Shown here: piece after piece, positions 29,730-38,708 of the stretch | How positions within the stretch are numbered: the first letter of the stretch is position 1 | How the letters are laid out: the number at the start of each line of letters is the position of its first letter | Assembly: GCF_022343555.1 (NCBI RefSeq) | Contig: NZ_JAKQZH010000001.1 | Coordinates: 620,001-684,000, forward strand | DNA: 64,000 nucleotides | Direction: 5' to 3' | From: Marinobacter sp. C7 | GTDB taxonomy: Bacteria > Pseudomonadota > Gammaproteobacteria > Pseudomonadales > Oleiphilaceae | The notes under the pieces: model-generated | Told to the model about the DNA's origin: nothing | Database searches by the model: none | The model's input: only the letters and a program-made list of their open reading frames with translations | Program-made: the position numbers and the translations under genes

Positions 29730-30749
29730 ATGAGCAATGATGTTGTTGTCTGCGCACTCTACAAGTTCGCAGTCCTGAACGATTACAAAGAGCTCCGCCA
29801 GCCTCTGCTGGACCTGATGCTCGAAAAAGATGTCCACGGCACCCTGCTGCTGGCCCGCGAAGGCATCAACGGCACCATCGCCGGCAGCCGTGAAGGCATC
29901 GACGCCGTCAAGGCCTGGATCGCCAGTGACGAGCGTTTCGACGGCATCGACTACAAGGAATCCTTTGTGGACATCCAGCCGTTCAAGCGCACCAAGGTGA
30001 AGCTCAAGAAAGAGATCGTCACCATGGGCGTGGAAGGCATCGACCCGAAGCGGGTGGTCGGCACTTATGTCGATCCGAAAGAGTGGAATGACCTGATTTC
30101 CGATCCGGACGTGCTGCTGATCGACACCCGCAACCAGTATGAGGTGGAAATCGGCACCTTCAAGAACGCCGTCAACCCGTCTACCGATACGTTCCGCGAG
30201 TTCCCGGAATACGTGAAGGAAAACCTGGATCCTTCCAAGCACAAAAAGGTGGCCATGTTCTGCACCGGCGGCATCCGTTGCGAGAAATCCACCGCCTACC
30301 TCAAGGAACAGGGCTTTGATGAGGTGTATCACCTCAAAGGCGGCATCCTGAAGTACCTGGAGGACGTACCCGAAGAACAGAGTCTCTGGCAGGGTGAATG
30401 CTTTGTCTTTGATGACCGGGTCACGGTGAACCACCGGCTTGAGCGCGGCGAGTACGATCAGTGCCATGCCTGCCGTCGCCCGATTACCGAGGACGACAAG
30501 CAGCGCCCCGAGTACGAGCAGGGTGTCAGCTGCCACCAGTGTATCGACTCATTGACCGAAGAGCAGAAAGCCCGGTTCAAAGAGCGCGAGCGCCAGATGC
30601 GTCTTGCCCAGGAGCGTGGCGAGGTGCATGTAGGTGGCGAAGCTGCCCGCATCATTGCCGAACGCAAGGCCCGCAAGAAAGCCGAGCGTGAAGCGCAGGC
30701 GCGAAAGAGTCTGGAAGGGGAAAAGGTTCGTAAGACCACGGGCGCCTGA
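29730..30749 (+). CDS. trhO: tRNA uridine(34) hydroxylase, rhodanese family
   Basis: TrhO (YceA) hydroxylates U34 of tRNAs as the first step to 5-methoxyuridine-type modifications. 339 aa with an N-terminal acylphosphatase-like domain ([16 protein letters not shown]), a central rhodanese domain with active Cys in [13 protein letters not shown], and a Cys-rich C-terminal zinc region ([14 protein letters not shown]). ATG 29730 follows GGAGATAACC; the frame is open to 29628 but upstream codons do not fit the family. The C-terminus is long and basic. Confidence 0.94.
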   Translation: MSNDVVVCALYKFAVLNDYKELRQPLLDLMLEKDVHGTLLLAREGINGTIAGSREGIDAVKAWIASDERFDGIDYKESFVDIQPFKRTKVKLKKEIVTMGVEGIDPKRVVGTYVDPKEWNDLISDPDVLLIDTRNQYEVEIGTFKNAVNPSTDTFREFPEYVKENLDPSKHKKVAMFCTGGIRCEKSTAYLKEQGFDEVYHLKGGILKYLEDVPEEQSLWQGECFVFDDRVTVNHRLERGEYDQCHACRRPITEDDKQRPEYEQGVSCHQCIDSLTEEQKARFKERERQMRLAQERGEVHVGGEAARIIAERKARKKAEREAQARKSLEGEKVRKTTGA

Positions 30750-30771
30750 TATTCAACTGACAGGAGGATTC

Positions 30772-31506
30772 ATGGGTTTCAGACACGCAGTCGCAGTGAC
30801 CAGCTTGTTGGCGCTTGCGCCGTTCGTGCAGGCACAGGATGCCGCCGACTGGAAAGGCGAGGCGGAACTGGGGGTGCTGGTGACTTCGGGCAACTCCGAA
30901 GAAACCAATGCCAATGGCCGACTGGCGCTGACCCATGAAATCGAGAAGTGGCGGAACTCCGGCGAGTTGAGCTCCAAGTATTCCAAAGCCGAAGGTGAAA
31001 CCACCGCCGAGGAGTACAAGGCATCGGCCCAGACTGACTACAAGTTTGCAGAGCGTCAGTACTGGTTCCTGCGTGGCTCCTACGAAGACGACCGCTTCTC
31101 CGGCTACGATTTCGAATCCACCGCCACCACCGGCTACGGCCACCGGGTCTGGGAATCCGGGGAACGTTCCTTCCTGGATCTCTCGGCGGGTGCCGGTTAC
31201 CGGTACAACAGGCTGAAAACCCCGGATTCCGAAGGCAACCGCGCCGAGGAAGAGGCCATCGCCCGCCTGGCCGGACATTTTGACTACGCCTTGTCCGAGA
31301 ACTCGCTGTTTCGCCAGAAGCTGAGCACCGAGATCGGCCTTGACGACAACAACACAGTCAGTGAATCGGAAACCTCGCTTCAGTCGACTGTGGTGGGAAA
31401 CCTGTCGATGAAAGTGGCCTTCCGGGCCAAGCACGTCTCCGACCCGCCGGAGGGGGCGGAGAGTACGGATACGGAGACGTCGCTGTCGTTGTTGTACGGA
31501 TTTTGA
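30772..31506 (+). CDS. DUF481 (YdiY-like) outer membrane protein
   Basis: 244-aa predicted outer-membrane beta-barrel with signal peptide (MGFRHAVAVTSLLALAPFVQA) and DUF481 features: WKGEAELGVLVTSGNSEETN at the mature N-terminus, repeated amphipathic strands (YWFLRGSYEDDRFSGYDF) and a C-terminal Phe (SLLYGF). Similar E. coli YdiY is acid-induced. GGAGGATTC lies before the ATG. The 22-nt gap after trhO suggests cotranscription. Confidence 0.87.
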   Translation: MGFRHAVAVTSLLALAPFVQAQDAADWKGEAELGVLVTSGNSEETNANGRLALTHEIEKWRNSGELSSKYSKAEGETTAEEYKASAQTDYKFAERQYWFLRGSYEDDRFSGYDFESTATTGYGHRVWESGERSFLDLSAGAGYRYNRLKTPDSEGNRAEEEAIARLAGHFDYALSENSLFRQKLSTEIGLDDNNTVSESETSLQSTVVGNLSMKVAFRAKHVSDPPEGAESTDTETSLSLLYGF

Positions 31507-31515
31507 CGTGAACCC

Positions 31516-31640
31516 GGGGTCAGAAGAACGCCTTCTTCTGACCCCTTCTTTATCAAAACTGGGGTCAGATGAAGGATTTCATCAGACCCCTTTTGCCTGC
31601 GCCTTGCTCCGGGGTCAGAAGAATGCTTTCTTCTGACCCC
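31516..31640. repeat. Three 30-bp palindromic repeats between convergent genes
   Basis: Copies at 31516-31545 (GAAGAA), 31561-31590 (GATGAA left, ATCAGACCCC right) and 31611-31640 (GAAGAA). Starts are 45 and 50 nt apart, the tightest in the window. They fill the gap between the convergent DUF481 and YbgA-type genes. Confidence 0.9.
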
Positions 31641-31651
31641 TTTTTCAGCCA

Positions 31652-32599
31652 TCAGACCTTATTCCGCAATCCCAGTTCATCCGGGTACGGCGTCAGATAC
31701 TTCTGCACGTGCAGATAATCCACCGGTTCCCTTCGCTGGGCCATGCGCAGTAGCGTCATGGGCACCACAAGCGGCACTTCGCCGCGCTGGTAGGCTTCCA
31801 TCTGTTCCAGCAGTACTTTCTTGTCTTCGGCGTGCATGGACTCCTTGAGGTAGCCCAGCAGATGCATCATCGCGTTCATGTGCGAGCCGCGGCTGACTTT
31901 CTGGCTCATGGCTTCCATGAACAGGTGGATGTAGCGGTCGGCGATGTTCTCCAGCGGCTCGGATTTCAGGTCGCTCAGTAGCGGGCCGAGCTGGCGATAG
32001 ATCTTCTCCGAGTGGGCCAGCAGCTGGAACTTGTGCCGGGTGTGGAATTCGATCAGGGCCTGGGCGGTCAGCTGGTCGCCGGCGACGTTCTGCATCCAGT
32101 CATCGTAGGCGAAAACCCGCTCGATGAAGTTTTCCCGGAGCATGTCATCGTTGAGTCTGCCTTCCTCTTCCACCGGCATCAGCGGGTAGGCGCGCATCAA
32201 CGCCTCGGCAAACAGGCCCTGGCCATCCCGGCGGGTCACCCGGCCCTCCTCGTTATGTACCTTGATCCGTTCCATGCCACAGCTGGGGGACTTGGCCATC
32301 AGGATGTAGCCGCGCAGGTCGGAAAGGGTGGGCATGATCTGGTCGATGAAGCGGTTCATTTCATCGGTGTGATCGGCGGTGCCTTTGGTTTCGATGAGCC
32401 GGATGCCATCGGCGTATTCCCGCAGATGGATAGCCGGGCGCGGGACGCCGAGGCCGGCTTCCAGTTCGGGGCAGATGGACCGAAACTCAAAATGCTTCGA
32501 CAGTACCTGGGTACAATAGCGGGAATGCTTGTGACCGCCGTCATGGCGGACTTCCTTGCCCAGCAGGCAGGTGCTGATACCGACGGGAATACCACTCAC
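31652..32599 (-). CDS. DUF523 and DUF1722 (YbgA-type) protein
   Basis: 315 aa with two domains: DUF523 (residues about 5-150, starting GISTCLLGKEVRHDGGHKHS, with Cys and CGM later in KSPSCGMERIKV) and a C-terminal DUF1722/YbgA helical domain (LIEFHTRHKFQLLAHSEKIY, then HLLGYLKESMHAEDKK). Related proteins occur next to DNA photolyase genes, but none is in this stretch. No reaction is known; the conserved Cys residues suggest metal or cluster binding. Confidence 0.88.
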   Translation of the reverse strand: MSGIPVGISTCLLGKEVRHDGGHKHSRYCTQVLSKHFEFRSICPELEAGLGVPRPAIHLREYADGIRLIETKGTADHTDEMNRFIDQIMPTLSDLRGYILMAKSPSCGMERIKVHNEEGRVTRRDGQGLFAEALMRAYPLMPVEEEGRLNDDMLRENFIERVFAYDDWMQNVAGDQLTAQALIEFHTRHKFQLLAHSEKIYRQLGPLLSDLKSEPLENIADRYIHLFMEAMSQKVSRGSHMNAMMHLLGYLKESMHAEDKKVLLEQMEAYQRGEVPLVVPMTLLRMAQRREPVDYLHVQKYLTPYPDELGLRNKV

Positions 32600-32673
32600 G
32601 TGTCGTCTCCGGTTGTTAAAACGTCACTTGTAATACGTGATTTCAGTCTAGCCCGATCAGTGCGCTCACGAAA

Positions 32674-34935
32674 CTAGGCCGACCCGGATTTTGGCAGTCC
32701 GCTGATCGGGTGCTGGTGACGCTTTTTTTCCACCAGCGCGAGCGTACTCGCGTAGATGTTTCGAACATCCTTCGCGAACTGTTCCACCGAGAAATCGGCC
32801 GCAAACTCCAGGGCATTGGCAGAGAGGGTCTCGCGTAATTCGTTGTCTTCCAGAAGCTTCTTCACCTTCACAATCCACTGTTCCTGCTTTTCCGGTGTCT
32901 TGAAGCCATTGAATCCGTGGCGCACCACATCGTCGATCCCGCTGGAGCGAACGGCGACAACCGGAAGGCCGGCGGCCATGGCCTCCAGGATGACCATGCC
33001 CTGGGTTTCGGACTTGGAAGCGAACAGGAAGGCATCGCCCAGGTGGTACCACAGGGCCATCTCATCGGGTGGCACGGCGCCGACAAGTATGAAGTGCTGC
33101 CGCAGGCCGAGGGATTCGATCTTCTTCTGGAGTCGCTCTTTCTGGTGGCCATCGCCGATCATCAGGAAGCGGAAGGGCGCATCGGTCTGTTTGCGCAGCG
33201 CGTCGATGGCCTCGATCATGAAGTCGATGTTCTTCTCGTTGGACAGGCGCGAGACACTGACGAAGATTTTCTCGTCGGTGATCCCGAGTTTCTTGCGGAG
33301 CTTGTCCACATCCGCCGGATTCACGTCCTGGAACTTCTCGTACTCGATGCCGGTGGGTTGCACGAAGGTGGGCGTTTTCACGCCGATCATGCGCAGGTAT
33401 TCCTCGGTGGAGTAGGTGGGTACGATGACACCGTCGCACTTGTTGGCGAAGTGCTTGATCAGCGCGTGGGAAATCAGGTTCCGGAACAGCATCCCGGGCA
33501 GTGGCACGAAGTGGGCGTAGTGCTCCAGCCTCGTGTGGTAGGTGTAGATTGCCGGTACCTTGAGGGTGCGGGCAATGAACAGCCCCAGGCTGCCAAGCCA
33601 GAACGGATGATGGACATGGATGATGTCCGGCCGGAAGGCCTTCACCCGCGCCCGGATCCGGGGCATGAAAATGTTGGCCAGCCGAAACTCCCGGTTCTTG
33701 CCCATGGTCAGCAGGGAGGGCACCCGCAGCACGGATTCCTCGTGGTCCGGCTGATCCTTGTAGCCGGGGGCAACGATGAGGGGGCTGTCACCGAGTTCCG
33801 CCAGGCCCCGTCGCAAGCGCTCGATGGAGATGGGAACGCCTCCGATGAAGGGCAGGTAGTTGTTGGTGAACATGGCGACCCTGAGAGACTTGTCGAGCCA
33901 GGGGGTCGGGTCCAGGTCGTAGTCCGGGTAATAATCCTTGCCAATGAAGATGGTCTGGTACAGTTTGATGGCGATGGCCGCGAACACGGCAACGATCAGG
34001 ATAAAGTTAAGGTAGCCGGTGTAGAACAGTGAATAGATAAAGAACCACAGGCTCTCCAGAGTCTTCCATACCGGGTGCTGGCCCACTTCAAGCTTCTCCA
34101 GCCCATAAGACACCTCGCCGTCGGGAGTCACATTCACCCGGACATAGTGATAGAAGCTGGTCTCATTGTTGAGCACCAGCCCGCCAGCGCCCCCGGTGGT
34201 AATGAACTGTGTGCCATTGCGCTCCTGCTCTGAGAACAGGGAAACGTTCGAGGAGAACACCATGTCGATGCCATGAGCATCAATTTCCTCGAGCAGTGCT
34301 TCGCGGAATTCCGGTGGCTGCAGGTAGTCCTCGTCCTGATCGAACAGGGGGTTCTGTTTTGGCTGCAATGGCGGGTGGCCAATGAACAGGATGCGCGCGT
34401 TGCTGGTGTCCTGACTCAGCAGGTCATTAAGCCAACGGATCTGCCAGCGCCAGGGGGTCTTGCCGGTACTGTCCAGAAAGATCAGCCGGGCGTTGCCCGC
34501 CCGGATGCTGTAGAAGTGCGGGCCGAAATGGTCATAGAAGCGGAAGCTGCCGAAGTTGTCGTATTCGTGGGCGCCGAAGGTCAGCAGGTAGGGAATCTGC
34601 AAATGACTGAGGGTGCCGTACAAAGCACGGTACTTGTCCTCGCCACCGCCACTGACCGCATTACCCGCGGATACCATGAAATCCAGCCCGGAGCTGTTCA
34701 GCTCGGGAATAATCCTTTCCTCGAATATCCCGATGGAATTATTGATGTTGCCAACCACCGCAAAGCTGACGGCTTCACCGCGTTTGACCCGCTCATGGAT
34801 GCGTTCCACCTGGGTACTGTGAAGACTGTTGAAGTCCTGCATGAAAAGGTTCAGATAGGTCTTGTACCCGACCAGCAGGATGACGATCAGGAGGCACAGA
34901 TAGAACAGCAGTTTCAGCGGGTTTCGGAAGATCAT
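32674..34935 (-). CDS. Degenerate metallophosphoesterase fused to a family 4 glycosyltransferase
   Basis: 753 aa in three parts. An N-terminal membrane helix (8-28); a calcineurin-like phosphoesterase domain (about 50-270); a second hydrophobic stretch (about 305-325); and a GT4-type glycosyltransferase (about 351-735) with the N-terminal loop TNNYLPFIGGVPISIERL, HVHHPFWLGSLG, VSRLSNEKNIDFMIEA and the EX7E motif in ETQGMVILEAM. The phosphoesterase metal motifs are altered: VGN at 61-63, AGN at 90-92, GAHE at 121-124, SSNVS at 228-232, only GHPP (186-189) is canonical. The glycosyltransferase is probably active and the phosphatase fold probably not. It overlaps the next gene by 4 nt (start after ATGA). 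Confidence 0.85.
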   Translation of the reverse strand: MIFRNPLKLLFYLCLLIVILLVGYKTYLNLFMQDFNSLHSTQVERIHERVKRGEAVSFAVVGNINNSIGIFEERIIPELNSSGLDFMVSAGNAVSGGGEDKYRALYGTLSHLQIPYLLTFGAHEYDNFGSFRFYDHFGPHFYSIRAGNARLIFLDSTGKTPWRWQIRWLNDLLSQDTSNARILFIGHPPLQPKQNPLFDQDEDYLQPPEFREALLEEIDAHGIDMVFSSNVSLFSEQERNGTQFITTGGAGGLVLNNETSFYHYVRVNVTPDGEVSYGLEKLEVGQHPVWKTLESLWFFIYSLFYTGYLNFILIVAVFAAIAIKLYQTIFIGKDYYPDYDLDPTPWLDKSLRVAMFTNNYLPFIGGVPISIERLRRGLAELGDSPLIVAPGYKDQPDHEESVLRVPSLLTMGKNREFRLANIFMPRIRARVKAFRPDIIHVHHPFWLGSLGLFIARTLKVPAIYTYHTRLEHYAHFVPLPGMLFRNLISHALIKHFANKCDGVIVPTYSTEEYLRMIGVKTPTFVQPTGIEYEKFQDVNPADVDKLRKKLGITDEKIFVSVSRLSNEKNIDFMIEAIDALRKQTDAPFRFLMIGDGHQKERLQKKIESLGLRQHFILVGAVPPDEMALWYHLGDAFLFASKSETQGMVILEAMAAGLPVVAVRSSGIDDVVRHGFNGFKTPEKQEQWIVKVKKLLEDNELRETLSANALEFAADFSVEQFAKDVRNIYASTLALVEKKRHQHPISGLPKSGSA

Positions 34936-35990
34936 CCGGATCTCCTGCGGTCTTTGGTAAGTTCCCTTTGGAGCACGATCAGCCCGACAATCATGCCAAG
35001 GTAAATGGTCAGGAAGCGCCAGCCCACGGTGACCAGTACCAGGTGATTACCAGACAGGATATCCCGAAAGAAACTGCCGAACACCCCCTCGGAGATGCCG
35101 GAGGCGCCGGGGGTGGGTGAGAAATACATAATAAAGGTGGTGACCACCAGCAGCCCGACCGTTACCAGGTAGTCCACCTCGTAGCCCAGGCTGTAGATGA
35201 GCAGGGCCGGGAAACTGAACAGGCTGAGCAGGAAGGTAGCGGTAAAAAACACCGACAGCAGCACAAACAACGGGCGCCCCTCGATGTAATCGTTGAAGCT
35301 GAAGGAAAACCGCAGCATCTCGCGACGGCATTTGAACTGCCAGCGGTCGTGGCGCCGGGCATTGATCAGGTGGGCTCGCCTGAGCAGGCTGATGAGTCTG
35401 CTCAGAGGCAGGATAAGCCATCGGGTCCTGAACAACAGAACGATAAAGAAGCCCAGGTACAGGGTGATGAACACCGCCAGGGCAGTGCCGATCTCACCCG
35501 AGATCGTCTCATTTTCCAGTGCTTTCAGCGTGAACAGGAAAACCGGGGTGAGCGAAAAGATGAAGATCACCGCCAGGACCGTCCGGATCGTGGTCGCTGC
35601 GGTGGCCCGCCCCACGGGAACCCCATGGCGGGTAAGGTACCAGATCTGGGCAAAGCCGCCCCCCGTGGCCATCGGCGTCACGTTCGAGAAAAACAAGTTG
35701 ATGAACACCAGTTTGAACATGAACCGGAACGGCAGCTTGTGGTCCAGGGCCCGCAAGGTGTAGTAGAGCCGCAGCCCGTCAGACAGGTAATACACCAGCA
35801 GCAGCGTGCCGAAGGCGAGCAGGCTCTGGGGGGCGATGAGTCGGGTGTCGAACGTGATGCTGCGATCGGCGAACTGGTGATAGACCGTGTAAAGCCCCGC
35901 AGCCGTCAGGGCAACAAAGATCAGGCTGAAGAAACCAAGTCTTCGCCAGGAGGTCCCGCTCTCGTAATCGATGTCCGTTGAGTCTGTCAT
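34932..35990 (-). CDS. Lysylphosphatidylglycerol synthase-type transmembrane protein (UPF0104)
   Basis: 352-aa polytopic membrane protein of the AglD/MprF flippase-like family, with about eight membrane helices and the signature FRFMFKLVFINLFFSNVTPMATGGG followed by RATAATTIRTVLAV. PGASGISEGVFGSFF near the C-terminus is also typical. It is the first gene of a two-gene unit and its stop overlaps the glycosyltransferase start (ATGA). A role in making or moving a glycolipid is inferred from the pairing. Confidence 0.87.
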   Translation of the reverse strand: MTDSTDIDYESGTSWRRLGFFSLIFVALTAAGLYTVYHQFADRSITFDTRLIAPQSLLAFGTLLLVYYLSDGLRLYYTLRALDHKLPFRFMFKLVFINLFFSNVTPMATGGGFAQIWYLTRHGVPVGRATAATTIRTVLAVIFIFSLTPVFLFTLKALENETISGEIGTALAVFITLYLGFFIVLLFRTRWLILPLSRLISLLRRAHLINARRHDRWQFKCRREMLRFSFSFNDYIEGRPLFVLLSVFFTATFLLSLFSFPALLIYSLGYEVDYLVTVGLLVVTTFIMYFSPTPGASGISEGVFGSFFRDILSGNHLVLVTVGWRFLTIYLGMIVGLIVLQRELTKDRRRSG

Positions 35991-36055
35991 GGGCTGCCCG
36001 TCAGAGTGAGACGGGCAGTTTACAGGGGAAGTGGCAGTAGTTGTCCAGTGGTGCC

Positions 36056-37078
36056 TTAGTGGCCATATACCATCATGGTGGTGTCCGTGATGGCAAAGTC
36101 CGTGAACTGGACACTGCCGATGCTGGTCCCCCCGATCCGGAAGATGGGCATGTCGATATCGGCACGGAACTCGACGTCATGCACCGACAGCCCCTCCTTC
36201 CCGGACGCGGCACTGGTGCCCCGGGACAGCTTCGCCGTGGCATGGGCCATGCCGAAATGCCCCAGCGTGTCATCCCCGCGGCGATTGTGGATCTGCAGCC
36301 CCTCGATGCCCACCGCGGCAAAGTTGAACACCAGAAGCAGGTCAGCCGCCTCCCAGTTCAGGCTGCCGTTGGTGATCTCGAAGTGGGTATCCAGCTGCAG
36401 TTCCGAGCCGGACACCACATTGCCATTGGCCAGCGTACGGGTATTGCCGCCCTGGTTCCGGATCACCAGATCCGTCGGTCCTACGTAGCTCTGTAGCAAT
36501 ACATCTGAAAACAGGGTGGCACTGCCCTCCGAGCCGGACGTCACAATGCTGTCCACCGCCAACTCGAAATCCACGGCCCGGAGGTAGTCGTTCAGGCTGG
36601 TTGGGTCGCCGTAATCAATGGCGCCCAGGTGCATCACCAGATCCCCGCTATCGAACTGTTTGCCGAACTCACCGTTCACCGAGTAAGTGGTCAGGGCCTC
36701 GGCCACATCCGGATCGCCGGGGTCCAACAGCCCCGCATCCGCCCGGCGGGCAATCTCCGAGAAACCGTGCTCCAGCACCTCACCGTCACCGGCGATATCT
36801 ATGGTCAGCTTCGTGTTATCCAGCACCGTGTCGTTCCGACCCGACAGCCGGAGCCCGTTCACACTCAGGGAGCCCTCATCCGTCCAGGTCAGGCGGTCCA
36901 TCGTGATTCTGGTTTCCAGTTCAATGGTCACGCCGGCCTGACCGGTCACCGTGGCCATGCTGCGGTCATCAAGTTCACGGAATTCCGCGAGGGCCGAAGA
37001 GGGCAACGCCAACGCAAATGCCATAAGGGGGAGGCACCTGCGCGGCGTTGGAAATGGTGAGGAGAGAACTGATTTCAT
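36056..37078 (-). CDS. FilA-like / DUF6160 secreted protein
   Basis: 340 aa with a signal peptide (RRCLPLMAFALALPSSALA) and a mature start EFRELDDRSMATVTGQAGVT, the typical opening of DUF6160 proteins that in Acinetobacter are linked to the Fil pilus system. The rest is a beta-rich repeated fold (LTIDIAGDGE, SELQLDTHFEITNGSLN). No pilus genes are near. The assignment rests on the N-terminal motif and is moderate. Confidence 0.62.
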   Translation of the reverse strand: MKSVLSSPFPTPRRCLPLMAFALALPSSALAEFRELDDRSMATVTGQAGVTIELETRITMDRLTWTDEGSLSVNGLRLSGRNDTVLDNTKLTIDIAGDGEVLEHGFSEIARRADAGLLDPGDPDVAEALTTYSVNGEFGKQFDSGDLVMHLGAIDYGDPTSLNDYLRAVDFELAVDSIVTSGSEGSATLFSDVLLQSYVGPTDLVIRNQGGNTRTLANGNVVSGSELQLDTHFEITNGSLNWEAADLLLVFNFAAVGIEGLQIHNRRGDDTLGHFGMAHATAKLSRGTSAASGKEGLSVHDVEFRADIDMPIFRIGGTSIGSVQFTDFAITDTTMMVYGH

Positions 37079-37244
37079 AAGCGCCCCGATGTTGGTTCGA
37101 CGAATCCTTGTTGTTATCGGGCCGCAGGGACTCCTGACTCAATGCGGCTAGGTGTAGTTACAGATTGTTACAGTAAGGGCCGGGCAGCTGATTTTCTGTG
37201 AGATAAGTCTCAACTGGCCGCTCCTGCATTATTTCGGGCGGTAG

Positions 37245-37345
37245 GCGAGGAGCAGGGCTTCCCAAAACCGTGCGGAGCCAGGGATGGCGGAGCCGAGCGT
37301 ACAGGGAGGTATTCACAGCGTGTTTTGGGAGGTCGCCCCCTCGTC
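37245..37345. repeat. Long hairpin with conserved loop, copy 5 of 5, divergent
   Basis: Arms around GGGCTTCCCAAAAC (37255-37268) and GTTTTGGGAGGTCGCCCC (37322-37339) pair imperfectly. Read on the minus strand the loop has CGCTGTGAATACCTCCCTGT, ACGCTCGGCTCCGCC and ATCCCTGGCTCCGCAC, recognisably the same scaffold as copy 1 (CGCTCGAGCAC, CTCCGCCATCC, TGGCTCCGCAC). It is in the 284-nt gap between the FilA-like gene and a GntR gene. Confidence 0.7.
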
Positions 37346-37362
37346 AATCGCTACCCCCGAAA

Positions 37363-38019
37363 TCAGGAAAGTGCATGGCGAATCAGGGCTTTCTGGTGCT
37401 CAGCAAACCGGCGAATCAGTTCCTGCGCTTTGCCAGCATCACGAGCCAAAACGGCCTCCGGCAATCGGGAGAAAAACTCCACCGTCTGTTTCAGGCCCTG
37501 CCGATAGGTGTCGGCACTCAGGTAGTAGGCCCGGCTCACCGCCGGCTTGAAGTTGGTAAGAGCTTCCGTCAGGTACGGATTGTCCACCACCTGGCAGCAG
37601 GCCTCCATCACCCCGAAACTGGCCTCCACCAAAGCCTTGATGTCGGCATCCGGCTTCGCCATTTGCTCGGTTACCCGAGCCACCTTATCCAGCATCGGTT
37701 GCTTGTCCGGCTCCTGCCAGCGCTCACACAAGCGTGCGGCCAGCATCATCAGCAGATGCATGTAAACGTCATACAGTTCGGCTGCATGATCCGCATCCAG
37801 CCGGCTGGCCGACGCGCCCTTGCGGGGCGTGATGTCGACCAGGTGCCAACGTTCCAGGGTATACAGCGCTTCCTTCACCGACGCCCGGCTCACCTTCAGC
37901 TCATTGGCCAGGGTGGCTTCCTGGATGCGCTCACCCGGGCGGATCCGCCCGGTCATGATCCGCTCGGCCAGATAATTGGCTATCTGCTCCGCCAGGGTAT
38001 TGGGCACCTGAAAATCCAT
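37363..38019 (-). CDS. GntR-family (FCD) transcriptional regulator
   Basis: 218 aa. Winged HTH at residues 8-75 (NTLAEQIANYLAERIMTGRI, RIQEATLANELKVSRASVKEAL) followed by an all-helical FCD ligand-binding domain (AELYDVYMHLLMMLAARLC, then FGVMEACCQ). The ATG at 38019 has GAGGAC upstream; an ATG at 38103 would add 28 residues. It is divergent from gloA and close to the lutABC operon, so an LldR-like role in 2-hydroxyacid use is plausible but unproven. Confidence 0.88.
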   Translation of the reverse strand: MDFQVPNTLAEQIANYLAERIMTGRIRPGERIQEATLANELKVSRASVKEALYTLERWHLVDITPRKGASASRLDADHAAELYDVYMHLLMMLAARLCERWQEPDKQPMLDKVARVTEQMAKPDADIKALVEASFGVMEACCQVVDNPYLTEALTNFKPAVSRAYYLSADTYRQGLKQTVEFFSRLPEAVLARDAGKAQELIRRFAEHQKALIRHALS

Positions 38020-38141
38020 AAAGTCCTCTGGACAGCTTCTGGAAGGGATTATGCGGCGGAAGTTTAGCACAGGCCCCGCCCTTGAAATCCGATTGAAACG
38101 CACGCAGGTATACAGTTTGAATTCTCTGAACCAGAAGGGAA

Positions 38142-38696
38142 ATGACCATGCCCAAGCATTTCGAGGAGGCCCCCGGCCTTTACGACGACCCCGTTCCCGA
38201 GACCGAAGGCTTTGTCTTCAACCAGACCATGATGCGCATCAAGGAGCCTGAGCGCTCACTGGATTTCTACACCCGGGTCCTGGGTATGCACCTGATCCGC
38301 AAGCTGGATTTCCCGGAGATGAAATTCACCCTCTACTTCCTGGGTTACCTGGATGACCGCTCGGCCCAGTTCGTCCCGAATGACGACGCCCACCGCACCA
38401 CCTACACCTTCGGCCGTGAGGCGATGCTCGAGCTGACCCATAACTGGGGCACCGAGGATGACAACGACTTTGCCTACCACAATGGCAACGACGAGCCCCA
38501 GGGCTTTGGTCATATCGGCATTGCGGTACCGGACGTGTATGCCGCCTCAGACCGCTTCGAAAAGCTGGGCGTGGAATTCGTGAAGAAGCCGGATGACGGC
38601 AAGATGAAAGGCCTGGCCTTCATCAAGGATCCGGACGGCTACTGGATCGAGATCCTGCAGCCGGACATGCTCGAGAAGCAGCGCAAGGACGACTGA
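38142..38696 (+). CDS. gloA: Lactoylglutathione lyase (glyoxalase I)
   Basis: Metal-dependent glyoxalase I, 184 aa, converting the methylglyoxal-glutathione hemithioacetal to S-lactoylglutathione; cytosolic. The length and text match the longer Zn-type found in eukaryotes and pseudomonads: [20 protein letters not shown] (metal Gln), [11 protein letters not shown] (metal Glu), [13 protein letters not shown] (metal His) and GYWIEILQP (metal Glu). Convergent with the EamA gene, 12 nt away. Confidence 0.95.
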   Translation: MTMPKHFEEAPGLYDDPVPETEGFVFNQTMMRIKEPERSLDFYTRVLGMHLIRKLDFPEMKFTLYFLGYLDDRSAQFVPNDDAHRTTYTFGREAMLELTHNWGTEDDNDFAYHNGNDEPQGFGHIGIAVPDVYAASDRFEKLGVEFVKKPDDGKMKGLAFIKDPDGYWIEILQPDMLEKQRKDD

Positions 38697-38708
38697 ACGC
38701 CCTCGCTG

